Origin: Clostridium sp. CAG:1013 | GTDB lineage: Bacteria > Bacillota > Clostridia > Oscillospirales > Acutalibacteraceae | NCBI GenBank assembly: GCA_000432995.1 | Contig: HF972612.1 | Coordinates: forward strand, 4,597 to 9,946 | DNA length: 5,350 bases | Reading direction: 5' to 3' | Shown here: positions 1 to 4,980 of the stretch, in pieces | How positions within the stretch are numbered: position 1 is the first letter of the stretch | Layout: every line of letters begins with the position of its first letter | The notes under the pieces: generated by a model | The model's input: the letters and a program-made list of their open reading frames with translations, nothing else | What the model was told of the DNA's origin: nothing | Databases searched by the model: none | Translations under genes and position numbers: made by a program

Positions 1-501
1 CCCGTGGCCAAGAAGCTCCATCAGCAGGGCGCCGAGGTCCACTCCATCGTGGGCTTCCGGAACAAGGATCTGGTCATTCTTGAGGAGGAATTCTCTGCTG
101 TCAGCGACAAGCTGGTGATGATGACCGACGACGGCAGCTACGGTGAAAAAGGTCTTGTGACCAACGCTTTGGAGAAACTCATCGAGGCTGGCGAGACCTA
201 TGATGAAGTGATCGCCATCGGGCCCCTGGTGATGATGAAGTTCGTCACCCAGGTGACCAAGAAGCACAACATCAAGACCGTGGTGAGCATGAACCCTATC
301 ATGATCGACGGCACAGGCATGTGCGGCGGCTGCCGGCTGACCGTGGGCGGCAAGACCAAGTTTGCCTGTGTGGACGGCCCTGATTTCGATGGTTTTGAAG
401 TAGATTTTGACGAGGCTATGGCCCGGGGCACCATGTATCGTGACTTTGAGCGCCACGCCTACGAGGAGACCTGCAACTTGTTCCAGAAGGAGGTGCAGTG
501 A
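1..501 (+). CDS. nfnA: NfnA, small subunit of electron-bifurcating NADH-dependent ferredoxin:NADP+ oxidoreductase (3' part)
   Basis: The reading frame is open from the first base, so the 5' end lies outside the window; the codon at position 4 is an internal GTG, not the start. The visible 166 residues match the C-terminal NAD-binding and iron-sulfur part of the sulfide/dihydroorotate dehydrogenase-like FAD/NAD-binding family. Motifs seen: TDDGSYGEKG, AIGPLVMMK, and DGTGMCGGCR followed by FACVDGP. The Asp codon at 307 and the Cys codons at 322, 331 and 367 are the expected ligands of a [2Fe-2S] cluster, with Asp in the place held by the first Cys in PyrK-type relatives. Known of the family: NfnA takes electrons from NADH and passes them to NfnB in flavin-based bifurcation, or the reverse, in the cytosol. 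The next gene starts one base after the stop, and its ribosome binding site lies inside this gene. PyrK is less likely because the partner gene is not pyrD. Confidence 0.93.
   Translation, partial: PVAKKLHQQGAEVHSIVGFRNKDLVILEEEFSAVSDKLVMMTDDGSYGEKGLVTNALEKLIEAGETYDEVIAIGPLVMMKFVTQVTKKHNIKTVVSMNPIMIDGTGMCGGCRLTVGGKTKFACVDGPDFDGFEVDFDEAMARGTMYRDFERHAYEETCNLFQKEVQ
487..493 (+). promoter_or_regulatory. Ribosome binding site of nfnB
   Basis: AAGGAGG sits nine bases before the ATG at 503. This decides the nfnB start: the open frame extends upstream to 407 but would overlap nfnA by about 95 bases, and the next in-frame ATG at 512 would be 18 bases from the site. Confidence 0.85.
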
Positions 502-502
502 C

Positions 503-1894
503 ATGCCCAACATGTCTTTGAAGAAAAACGAAATGCCCTCCCAGGCTCCGGAGGTGCGGAACAAGAATTTCCTGGAGGTAGCTCTCGGCTACACCGAGGA
601 ACAGGCTCTGGACGAGGCACAGCGCTGCCTCAACTGCAAGAATAAGCCCTGTGTTTCCGGATGTCCCGTAAACATCGCCATCCCGGAATTCATCGCCAAG
701 GTAGCCCAGGGAGATTTCGAGGGCGCCTATCAGGTTATCACCCTGCAAAGCTCCCTGCCTGCCGTGTGCGGCCGTGTGTGCCCTCAGGAAACCCAGTGCG
801 AGTCCAAATGCGTTCGGGGCATCAAGGGCGAACCTGTGGCCATCGGCCGGTTGGAGCGGTTCGTGGCCGACTGGCACAACCAGCATGTGACGGAAGCTCC
901 CGTGAAGCCCGCTTCCAACGGCCACAAGGTAGCCGTGGTAGGCTCCGGCCCCTCTGGCCTCACCTGTGCCGGTGACCTGGCAAAGAAAGGCTATGAGGTC
1001 ACCGTGTTCGAGGCTCTGCACACCGCTGGCGGCGTGCTGGTCTACGGCATTCCGGAGTTCCGTCTGCCCAAGGACATCGTCCAGAAGGAGATCGACACGC
1101 TGAAAGCTCTGGGTGTAAATGTGGAGACCAACATGGTCATCGGCCGAGTGCTGTCCATCGACGAGCTGCTGGAACAGGGCTATGAGGCTGTATTCATCGG
1201 CTCCGGCGCGGGACTGCCCCGGTTCATGAACATCCCCGGTGAAAACCTAAAGGGTGTCTACTCCGCCAACGAGTTCCTCACCCGGGTCAACCTGATGAAA
1301 GCCTACCAGCCCGGCAGCGATACTCCAATTGAGCACGCTAAGCGCGTAGCAGTAGTGGGCGGCGGAAACGTGGCCATGGACGCAGCCCGGTGTGCCAAAC
1401 GTTTGGGTGCGGAGGATGTGTTCATCGTGTACCGCCGGTCTGAGAAGGAGCTCCCCGCCCGTGCCGAGGAAGTGGAGCACGCCAAAGAGGAAGGCATTGT
1501 GTTCCACCTGCTGAACAATCCCACCAAGATTCTTGGGGATGACAAGGGCTTTGTGAAGGGCATGGAGTGCATCCGCATGGAACTGGGCGAGCCCGATGCT
1601 TCCGGCCGCCGCCGTCCTGTGGAGATGCCTGGTTCTGAGTTCGTTCTAGACGTAGACTGCGTAATCATGGCCATTGGCACTTCTCCCAACCCGCTGATCA
1701 AATCCACCACAGAGGGTCTCGAGACCCAGAAATGGGGCGGCATCATCGTGGAAGAGGCCACGGGCCTCACCAGCCGGGAAGGCGTGTACGCCGGAGGCGA
1801 CGCCGTAACAGGAGCCGCCACTGTAATCCTGGCCATGGGAGCCGGCAAAACTGCCGCTTCCGCCATTGACGAGTACATTCAAAATAAGGGGTAA
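503..1894 (+). CDS. nfnB: NfnB, large subunit of NADH-dependent ferredoxin:NADP+ oxidoreductase (glutamate synthase small-subunit-like)
   Basis: This 463-residue protein is homologous to the glutamate synthase small subunit (GltD) and dihydropyrimidine dehydrogenase N-domain, and is of usual length. The N-terminal domain carries two [4Fe-4S] sites with C42, C45, C50, C54, C89, C93, C99 and C103. By analogy with dihydropyrimidine dehydrogenase, where a Gln completes one cluster, E118 in GRLERF is the likely non-Cys ligand (inference). The FAD site is VVGSGPSGL at 145-153 with the following E170. A second Rossmann motif, VVGGGNVAMDAAR at 284-296, with YRRSEKELPAR at 310-320, fits NADPH binding. 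The C-terminal FAD motif is YAGGDAVTGAATV at 429-441. With NfnA it couples NADH and reduced ferredoxin oxidation to reduction of two NADP+, reversibly, in the cytosol. It may be labelled gltA, gltD or 'NADPH-dependent glutamate synthase' by automatic pipelines, but nfnA immediately upstream and no GltB-like large subunit in view favour Nfn. Confidence 0.93.
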   Translation: MPNMSLKKNEMPSQAPEVRNKNFLEVALGYTEEQALDEAQRCLNCKNKPCVSGCPVNIAIPEFIAKVAQGDFEGAYQVITLQSSLPAVCGRVCPQETQCESKCVRGIKGEPVAIGRLERFVADWHNQHVTEAPVKPASNGHKVAVVGSGPSGLTCAGDLAKKGYEVTVFEALHTAGGVLVYGIPEFRLPKDIVQKEIDTLKALGVNVETNMVIGRVLSIDELLEQGYEAVFIGSGAGLPRFMNIPGENLKGVYSANEFLTRVNLMKAYQPGSDTPIEHAKRVAVVGGGNVAMDAARCAKRLGAEDVFIVYRRSEKELPARAEEVEHAKEEGIVFHLLNNPTKILGDDKGFVKGMECIRMELGEPDASGRRRPVEMPGSEFVLDVDCVIMAIGTSPNPLIKSTTEGLETQKWGGIIVEEATGLTSREGVYAGGDAVTGAATVILAMGAGKTAASAIDEYIQNKG

Positions 1895-1910
1895 TTTTTC
1901 ACATAAGGAA

Positions 1911-1941
1911 GGGGCCGACGCCGCTGCGTCAGCCCCTTTTT
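1911..1941 (+). terminator. Intrinsic terminator of nfnAB
   Basis: Arms 1911-1921 and 1926-1936 form an 11-bp GC-rich stem with a single C/A mismatch and a CGCT loop, followed by TTTTT at 1937-1941. It lies 16 bases after the nfnB stop and between convergent genes. On the minus strand the hairpin is followed only by a mixed TTCCTTAT stretch, so termination of the HAD gene here is possible but weaker. Confidence 0.88.
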
Positions 1942-1956
1942 CGTTTCCCCATCGAT

Positions 1957-2787
1957 TCAGTTGAGTACAAACCGCTCCAAAGCTCTTGCCAAACCGTCCT
2001 GGGTGTGAGCAACCGTGACAAATTTGGCAGCGTCTTTGGCCTCCTGGGAACCGTCCCCCATGGCCACAGATACTCCGGCGTAGCGCAGCATGGCCACGTC
2101 GTTGCCGTTGTCCCCCAAGGCCATCACCTTTTCCCGGGGAATCCCCAGCTGTCCTGCCAGAGCCTCCAAAGCGTGACCCTTGTCCGCTCCCAGCACGTTC
2201 ACCTCAATGTTGTCCGGGATGGAGGAGGTAAGCTGCAAACCACCCAATGCCTCCAACCTCTGCCATACCTCTTGGCGCCGCTCTGGTGGGCCTACAAAAG
2301 GCAGGTTGATCTTCTCCGGCTGCAGCCCAGTGTCCACCAGCATAGCGGAAAGATCCTCCACAAACTCATAATCCTTTGTAAGGAAATGGAGCTTCTCCCG
2401 GGGCATTCCAAAATGGGAAAGCGCCCGCTGGGGATCACCCTTTCGGGTGATAGACCTGCCGTTGTGGTAGTACTCTACAAACAGATCGTATTCTCTCAAA
2501 AGGTCCTGGACTTCCCGGGCTTTCTCATTGGGGATCAGGCTTTCCCAAACAGTTTTCCCCTCCTCCAGGTCGTACACCCCGGCACCGTTGGCGGTAATGG
2601 CGTACCGCACCCCGGGCAGACCAGTGATCTCCGGGGGAAGAAAGTCCTTCATCCGCCCAGACGCTGGCACTAAGATTACACCCCGACGGGCGGCTTCCTC
2701 CAAAGCCTGGCGGTTCCCTTCCGATAGATATTTATGCTCCGTCAAAGTTGTGCCGTCCAGATCGAACGCCACAAGAGCGATAGCCAT
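1957..2787 (-). CDS. Cof-type HAD-IIB family phosphatase
   Basis: This 276-residue cytosolic protein is a member of the haloacid dehalogenase superfamily, subclass IIB (Cof/YidA-like), of normal length. Motif I is DLDGTTL with nucleophile D9 and acid/base D11. Motif II is S43 in PASGR. Motif III is K203 in GADKG. Motif IV is GDNGNDVAML with D226 and D230 for Mg2+. The region between motifs II and III, about 80-190, is the cap domain that sets substrate choice. Family members hydrolyse small phosphorylated metabolites such as sugar phosphates or cofactor phosphates; the substrate here cannot be told. I chose the ATG at 2787 because GAAAGGGG lies eight bases before it. A GTG at 2805 would add six residues but has no good ribosome binding site. 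The gene is convergent with nfnB and has its own promoter region. Confidence 0.9.
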   Translation of the reverse strand: MAIALVAFDLDGTTLTEHKYLSEGNRQALEEAARRGVILVPASGRMKDFLPPEITGLPGVRYAITANGAGVYDLEEGKTVWESLIPNEKAREVQDLLREYDLFVEYYHNGRSITRKGDPQRALSHFGMPREKLHFLTKDYEFVEDLSAMLVDTGLQPEKINLPFVGPPERRQEVWQRLEALGGLQLTSSIPDNIEVNVLGADKGHALEALAGQLGIPREKVMALGDNGNDVAMLRYAGVSVAMGDGSQEAKDAAKFVTVAHTQDGLARALERFVLN

Positions 2788-2795
2788 TGTAAAAA

Positions 2796-2803
2796 CCCCT
2801 TTC
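2796..2803 (-). promoter_or_regulatory. Ribosome binding site of the HAD phosphatase gene
   Basis: On the minus strand GAAAGGGG precedes the ATG at 2787 by eight bases. It is not the full AGGAGG consensus, but it is the best site and favours ATG 2787 over GTG 2805, whose codon partly overlaps it. Confidence 0.6.
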
Positions 2804-2820
2804 ACCTGCGGTCAGCGTCT

Positions 2821-2850
2821 ATTATACACGCCCGCGGTAGGGCGTGTCGC
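2821..2850 (-). promoter_or_regulatory. Proximal promoter of the HAD phosphatase gene
   Basis: On the minus strand a perfect -10 box TATAAT (2826-2821) is preceded, 18 bases away, by GCGACA (2850-2845), a four-of-six match to TTGACA. The predicted transcript would start near 2814, about 27 bases before the start codon. An inverted repeat fills the spacer (see the next entry). Confidence 0.65.
2826..2847. repeat. Perfect 8-bp inverted repeat inside the promoter spacer (candidate operator)
   Basis: ACACGCCC (2826-2833) and GGGCGTGT (2840-2847) are exact inverted copies around a six-base centre. The repeat covers almost the whole -35/-10 spacer of the proximal HAD promoter. That placement suits a dimeric repressor or activator site. 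As RNA from the upstream promoter it would also form a stable hairpin. No regulator gene is in view to support either reading. Confidence 0.45.
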
Positions 2851-2874
2851 CCAGGCGGCTTTTGTGCTGCCTGG
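2851..2874. repeat. Hairpin-forming inverted repeat upstream of the HAD promoter
   Basis: CCAGGCGGC (2851-2859) and GCTGCCTGG (2866-2874) can pair over nine positions: all Watson-Crick but one in plus-strand RNA (a G-U pair), with one A/C mismatch in minus-strand RNA. The loop is six bases. No T run follows on either strand, so it is not an intrinsic terminator. It lies right next to the 2826-2847 repeat. Confidence 0.4.
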
Positions 2875-2922
2875 CTTGCCGGGAACTCACCCTCGACGCC
2901 CACATTCTCATTCTCTGCGGAC

Positions 2923-2951
2923 ATTATACCACAGCACTCCCCTGCCGCCAA
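2923..2951 (-). promoter_or_regulatory. Distal minus-strand promoter with extended -10
   Basis: On the minus strand TTGGCG (2951-2946), a 17-base spacer, and TGGTATAAT (extended -10, hexamer 2928-2923) give a near-ideal sigma-A-type promoter. It starts about 20 bases after the DUF1540 terminator and would yield a leader of about 130 bases before the HAD start codon. It could drive the HAD gene or a small RNA; there is no clear gene between it and 2787. Confidence 0.6.
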
Positions 2952-2968
2952 GGAAAACCTGTCCAAAC

Positions 2969-3006
2969 AGGAAAAGCGGCCTGGAGGATCTTCCCCCAAG
3001 CCGCTT
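2969..3006 (-). terminator. Intrinsic terminator of the DUF1540 gene
   Basis: Read on the minus strand, 3005-2975 folds into a 14-bp stem with two G-U pairs and a three-base loop, followed by a TTTT run and a further T-rich stretch (CCTGTTT). It begins about 15 bases after the DUF1540 stop codon. Confidence 0.88.
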
Positions 3007-3019
3007 CTGCCTTGCTGTG

Positions 3020-3343
3020 TTACTTGTTCTGGAAGGTACGGCACTCGGTGCCGCTCTTGGAGGAAACGTCGCCACAGCAGCAACCCACGCAGACATTCTG
3101 AGCCTGGCAGCGTTCATGCTGGTTGTAAGCGCAGCCCTTCACCTTGCACTGGATATCAGTATCCACGGAAGGATTCTGACCCATGGCGTTCTGACCGCAG
3201 CCGGGACGCCGCTCCTCATAGGAAGCGCAGCAGGTCTGACTGCTCTCATGAGCGGAAGGACCATCCACCTGGATGCCCGCCAAGCAGCACTGGTTGTTCT
3301 GAAAATGCTGACAGCTCTGCACCTGACATTCCAAACGATTCAT
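3020..3343 (-). CDS. Cys-rich protein with two DUF1540 modules
   Basis: This 107-residue protein holds 15 cysteines and two diverged copies of the DUF1540 pattern. Copy 1 is at about 4-42: C6-x4-C11-x7-C19, then AGIQV and C38. Copy 2 is at about 64-104: C66-x4-C71-x7-C79, then AQNVCV and TEC101RTF. The identical Cys spacing in both copies points to an old internal duplication and to metal or cluster binding (inference); no function is established to my knowledge. Copy 2 has an extra CVGCCCG stretch (C85, C88-C90). There is no signal peptide or membrane segment, so it is presumably cytosolic or spore-associated. I chose the ATG at 3343 because GAGGTG lies six bases before it and the Cys pattern starts at once; the longer open frame to 3559 runs into the divergent gene and its promoter. 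It appears monocistronic with a strong terminator. Confidence 0.85.
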   Translation of the reverse strand: MNRLECQVQSCQHFQNNQCCLAGIQVDGPSAHESSQTCCASYEERRPGCGQNAMGQNPSVDTDIQCKVKGCAYNQHERCQAQNVCVGCCCGDVSSKSGTECRTFQNK

Positions 3344-3422
3344 ACAAGGCACCTCGTTTTCGGAGTTATTTCGCGAAGCGCGCCAGCGCCCCGCGGAAAG
3401 TATTCTTCCCCATCGACTGAGG

Positions 3423-3451
3423 ATTATCCAAAAATCATCTGGGATCCCTAG
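3423..3451 (-). promoter_or_regulatory. Weak promoter candidate for the DUF1540 gene
   Basis: On the minus strand GATAAT (3428-3423), five of six to the -10 consensus, lies about 80 bases before the DUF1540 start. The hexamer 17 bases further up (CTAGGG) does not resemble TTGACA, so this may need an activator or another sigma factor, or be wrong. It overlaps the divergent plus-strand promoter. The leader between 3344 and 3420 is GC-rich in part, with the palindrome TTCGCGAA at 3370-3377, and holds no gene. Confidence 0.25.
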
Positions 3452-3477
3452 ACTTTTCTTTCTTCTTTTTTTATAAT
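3449..3477 (+). promoter_or_regulatory. Promoter of the serine hydrolase gene
   Basis: TAGACT (3449-3454), a 17-base spacer rich in T, and a perfect TATAAT (3472-3477) precede the gene. The transcript would start near 3484, leaving a short leader of about 20 bases that contains the ribosome binding site AAAGGAG (3490-3496), seven bases before the ATG. Confidence 0.75.
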
Positions 3478-3503
3478 GAAAAAAACGGGAAAGGAGCTTT
3501 GCC

Positions 3504-4376
3504 ATGAACTTAGAAGGTTTTGAGAAAAAGATCCAGGGCCTGGGGGTGCTGGGGGTCAAGGTGACACAGTACGGGAAGGATATTGCCTACAAAAACTGGG
3601 ACGAAGAATGCCGGCGAAACGTCTACTCCGCCAGCAAAAGCGTCACTTCCTGTGCCGTGGGATTCGCTGTCCAGGAGGGGCTTCTGTCCCTTTCGGAGCG
3701 TCTGGTGGATGCCTTTTCCCAAGACCTTCCGGAAACAGTTGGCGAACATCTGGAAGCTGCCACCGTGCGGGACTTGCTGACCATGTGCCTGGGCCAGGAA
3801 AAGGGCAACCTGATGGGCGCCCAGCGTCCTCTTTACAAAGAGCGTGACTGGGTGAAACTGTCTCTCTCCCTCCCCTTCACCGACGCCCCGGAAACAAAAT
3901 TCGTCTACAACAACGTGGGGCCTTACCTGGCAGGGATCCTGGTACAGCGCCGTTCCGGCTGTGACCTGGTCTCCTACCTGACGCCCCGACTCTTTGACCA
4001 TCTGGGCATCATCCGCCCCACCTGGGAAGTGGACCCTCTGGGCCATACCTTCGGGGCTGGCGGACTGTTCTTTACCTTGTCGGAACTTCACACCTTCGGT
4101 CGGTTCTACCTAGAGAAAGGCCGCTGGAATGGCAGGCAGCTTCTCTCCCCGGAATGGGTGGAGGAAAGCACCAAAAAGCAGGTGGATAACGGAGCCCACG
4201 GATACGGGTACTTGTTCTGGGGCGGCGAGCAGGGCACTTTCCGAGCAGACGGAAAATACGGACAGCTGTCCATTCTTTGTCGGGATAAAGAAGCGGTGAT
4301 CTCTGTGGTGGCAGAATGCCGGGACACCGCAGCCCTGAACCGGGCTATTTTCGACGAACTCTATCCTCAGCTTTAA
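3504..4376 (+). CDS. Serine hydrolase of the beta-lactamase/DD-peptidase-like family (COG1680 type)
   Basis: This 290-residue protein has the fold signature of class C-like serine hydrolases (Pfam Beta-lactamase, PF00144), somewhat shorter than typical members. The SxxK motif is S42-A-S-K45 in VYSASKSVTS, giving nucleophile S42 and base K45. The second motif is Y135-N-N137 in FVYNNVGPYLAG, fitting YxN. GHTFGAGGLFFT at 180-191 is the usual conserved glycine-rich stretch. The third motif (KTG or HxG in classic enzymes) is not clear; DGKYGQ at 249-254 sits where it would be expected. There is no signal peptide, lipobox or membrane segment, so it acts in the cytosol, unlike true beta-lactamases and penicillin-binding proteins. 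The substrate is unknown: an esterase or a peptidase on small amides is possible, and resistance should not be inferred. The start is fixed by AAAGGAG seven bases upstream. It is a single-gene unit between its own promoter and terminator. Confidence 0.88.
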   Translation: MNLEGFEKKIQGLGVLGVKVTQYGKDIAYKNWDEECRRNVYSASKSVTSCAVGFAVQEGLLSLSERLVDAFSQDLPETVGEHLEAATVRDLLTMCLGQEKGNLMGAQRPLYKERDWVKLSLSLPFTDAPETKFVYNNVGPYLAGILVQRRSGCDLVSYLTPRLFDHLGIIRPTWEVDPLGHTFGAGGLFFTLSELHTFGRFYLEKGRWNGRQLLSPEWVEESTKKQVDNGAHGYGYLFWGGEQGTFRADGKYGQLSILCRDKEAVISVVAECRDTAALNRAIFDELYPQL

Positions 4377-4390
4377 ATAGCAAGATTATG

Positions 4391-4418
4391 GGGGCCGGAT
4401 TTTTTCGGTCCCTTTTTT
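4391..4418 (+). terminator. Intrinsic terminator of the serine hydrolase gene
   Basis: GGGGCCG (4391-4397) pairs with CGGTCCC (4406-4412), with one G-U pair and an eight-base T-rich loop, followed by TTTTTT (4413-4418). It starts 15 bases after the stop codon and isolates smpB from this gene. Confidence 0.88.
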
Positions 4419-4435
4419 CTATTCCCCAAAATCCC

Positions 4436-4465
4436 TTGCCATTCGACCGGAGGATATGCTATAAT
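4436..4465 (+). promoter_or_regulatory. Promoter of smpB (and probably ssrA)
   Basis: TTGCCA (4436-4441, five of six), an 18-base spacer and an extended -10 TGCTATAAT (hexamer 4460-4465) make this the best-matching promoter in the window. The transcript would begin near 4472, about 35 bases before the smpB start. Confidence 0.82.
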
Positions 4466-4490
4466 AATAAAACTTAACGGCAAGACTCTG

Positions 4491-4499
4491 AAAAGGAGG
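4491..4499 (+). promoter_or_regulatory. Ribosome binding site that fixes the GTG start of smpB
   Basis: AAAAGGAGG ends seven bases before the GTG at 4507. The next downstream ATG is far inside the conserved SmpB core, so the GTG start is well supported. Confidence 0.85.
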
Positions 4500-4506
4500 A
4501 GTTATC

Positions 4507-4974
4507 GTGGCAGGCAAAGCCAACACAAAAACCATCGCGCAAAACAAAAAAGCCTTCCACGATTACTTCGTGGAAGAGAGCTTTGAAGCTGGTATTGAGC
4601 TAGTAGGCACGGAGGTAAAATCCCTGCGCCAGGGCCGGGCCAACCTGAAGGATGCTTGGTGCTCTGTGGTGAACGGAGAAATGCTTTTAAACGGATGCCA
4701 CATCAGCCCATACGACTTCGGGAACATCTTTAACCGAGACCCCATGCGGGTGCGTCGGCTGCTGATGCACAAAAAGGAAATCCTGCGGTTGTACGGTATT
4801 GTGAAGCAGCAGGGGTATTCCCTGATCCCCTTGTCCCTGTACTTCAAGGATTCTCGGGTGAAGGTCCAGGTGGGACTGTGCCGTGGTAAAAAGCTCTACG
4901 ACAAGCGAGCCGACATGGCAGAAAAAGCCGCTAAGCGAGACATCGAGCGGACCTTGAAGGAACGCAATCGATAA
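4507..4974 (+). CDS. smpB: SsrA-binding protein SmpB
   Basis: This 155-residue protein is a full-length SmpB, the partner that binds the tRNA-like part of tmRNA and brings it to ribosomes stalled on mRNAs without a stop codon. The oligonucleotide-binding-type barrel is recognisable from NKKAFHDYF at 13-21, GTEVKSLRQGRANLKDAW at 34-51, HISPY at 65-69, and IPLSLYFK at 107-114. GKKLYDKR at 127-134 carries the conserved DKR, followed by a charged tail to 155 that in known structures enters the mRNA channel as a helix. The start is GTG with a strong ribosome binding site. The ssrA gene begins six bases after the stop codon, so protein and RNA partner are adjacent and probably at least partly co-transcribed. 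No oddity in length or motifs. Confidence 0.97.
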   Translation: MAGKANTKTIAQNKKAFHDYFVEESFEAGIELVGTEVKSLRQGRANLKDAWCSVVNGEMLLNGCHISPYDFGNIFNRDPMRVRRLLMHKKEILRLYGIVKQQGYSLIPLSLYFKDSRVKVQVGLCRGKKLYDKRADMAEKAAKRDIERTLKERNR

Positions 4975-4975
4975 T
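4948..4975 (+). promoter_or_regulatory. Possible own promoter of ssrA on the 3' end of smpB
   Basis: GATAAT (4970-4975), five of six to the -10 consensus, overlaps the smpB stop codon and ends six bases before the mature tmRNA 5' end, the ideal spacing for initiation at 4981. The -35 candidate CGGACC (4948-4953, 16-base spacer) matches only three positions. Otherwise tmRNA would come from the smpB transcript by processing. Confidence 0.35.
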
Positions 4976-4980
4976 TACAT

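Noticed and set aside
416..1021. Minus-strand open frame of 201 codons opposite nfnA/nfnB
   Set aside because: It overlaps the well-supported NfnA end and NfnB start and has no ribosome binding site.
1303..1878. Minus-strand open frame of 191 codons inside nfnB
   Set aside because: It is a shadow of a strongly conserved coding region; its composition is Ser/Pro/Arg-rich and no motif is seen.
2005..2673. Plus-strand open frame of 222 codons
   Set aside because: It is entirely antisense to the HAD phosphatase, whose four catalytic motifs are intact, and it has no ribosome binding site or family resemblance.
2802..2924. Small minus-strand frame of about 40 codons (from ATG 2924) in the HAD leader
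   Set aside because: The ATG overlaps the distal -10 box, so the transcript would start after it. No ribosome binding site is properly spaced and the peptide has no recognisable features.
2528..3451. Long plus-strand open frame of 307 codons
   Set aside because: It runs antisense across the HAD gene, the HAD promoters, the DUF1540 terminator and the DUF1540 gene. It has low-complexity Arg/Pro/Ser-rich stretches and no recognisable domain.
3510..4091. Minus-strand open frame of 193 codons opposite the serine hydrolase
   Set aside because: It is antisense to a gene with clear SxxK and YxN motifs and a good promoter, and it reads as a typical shadow frame.
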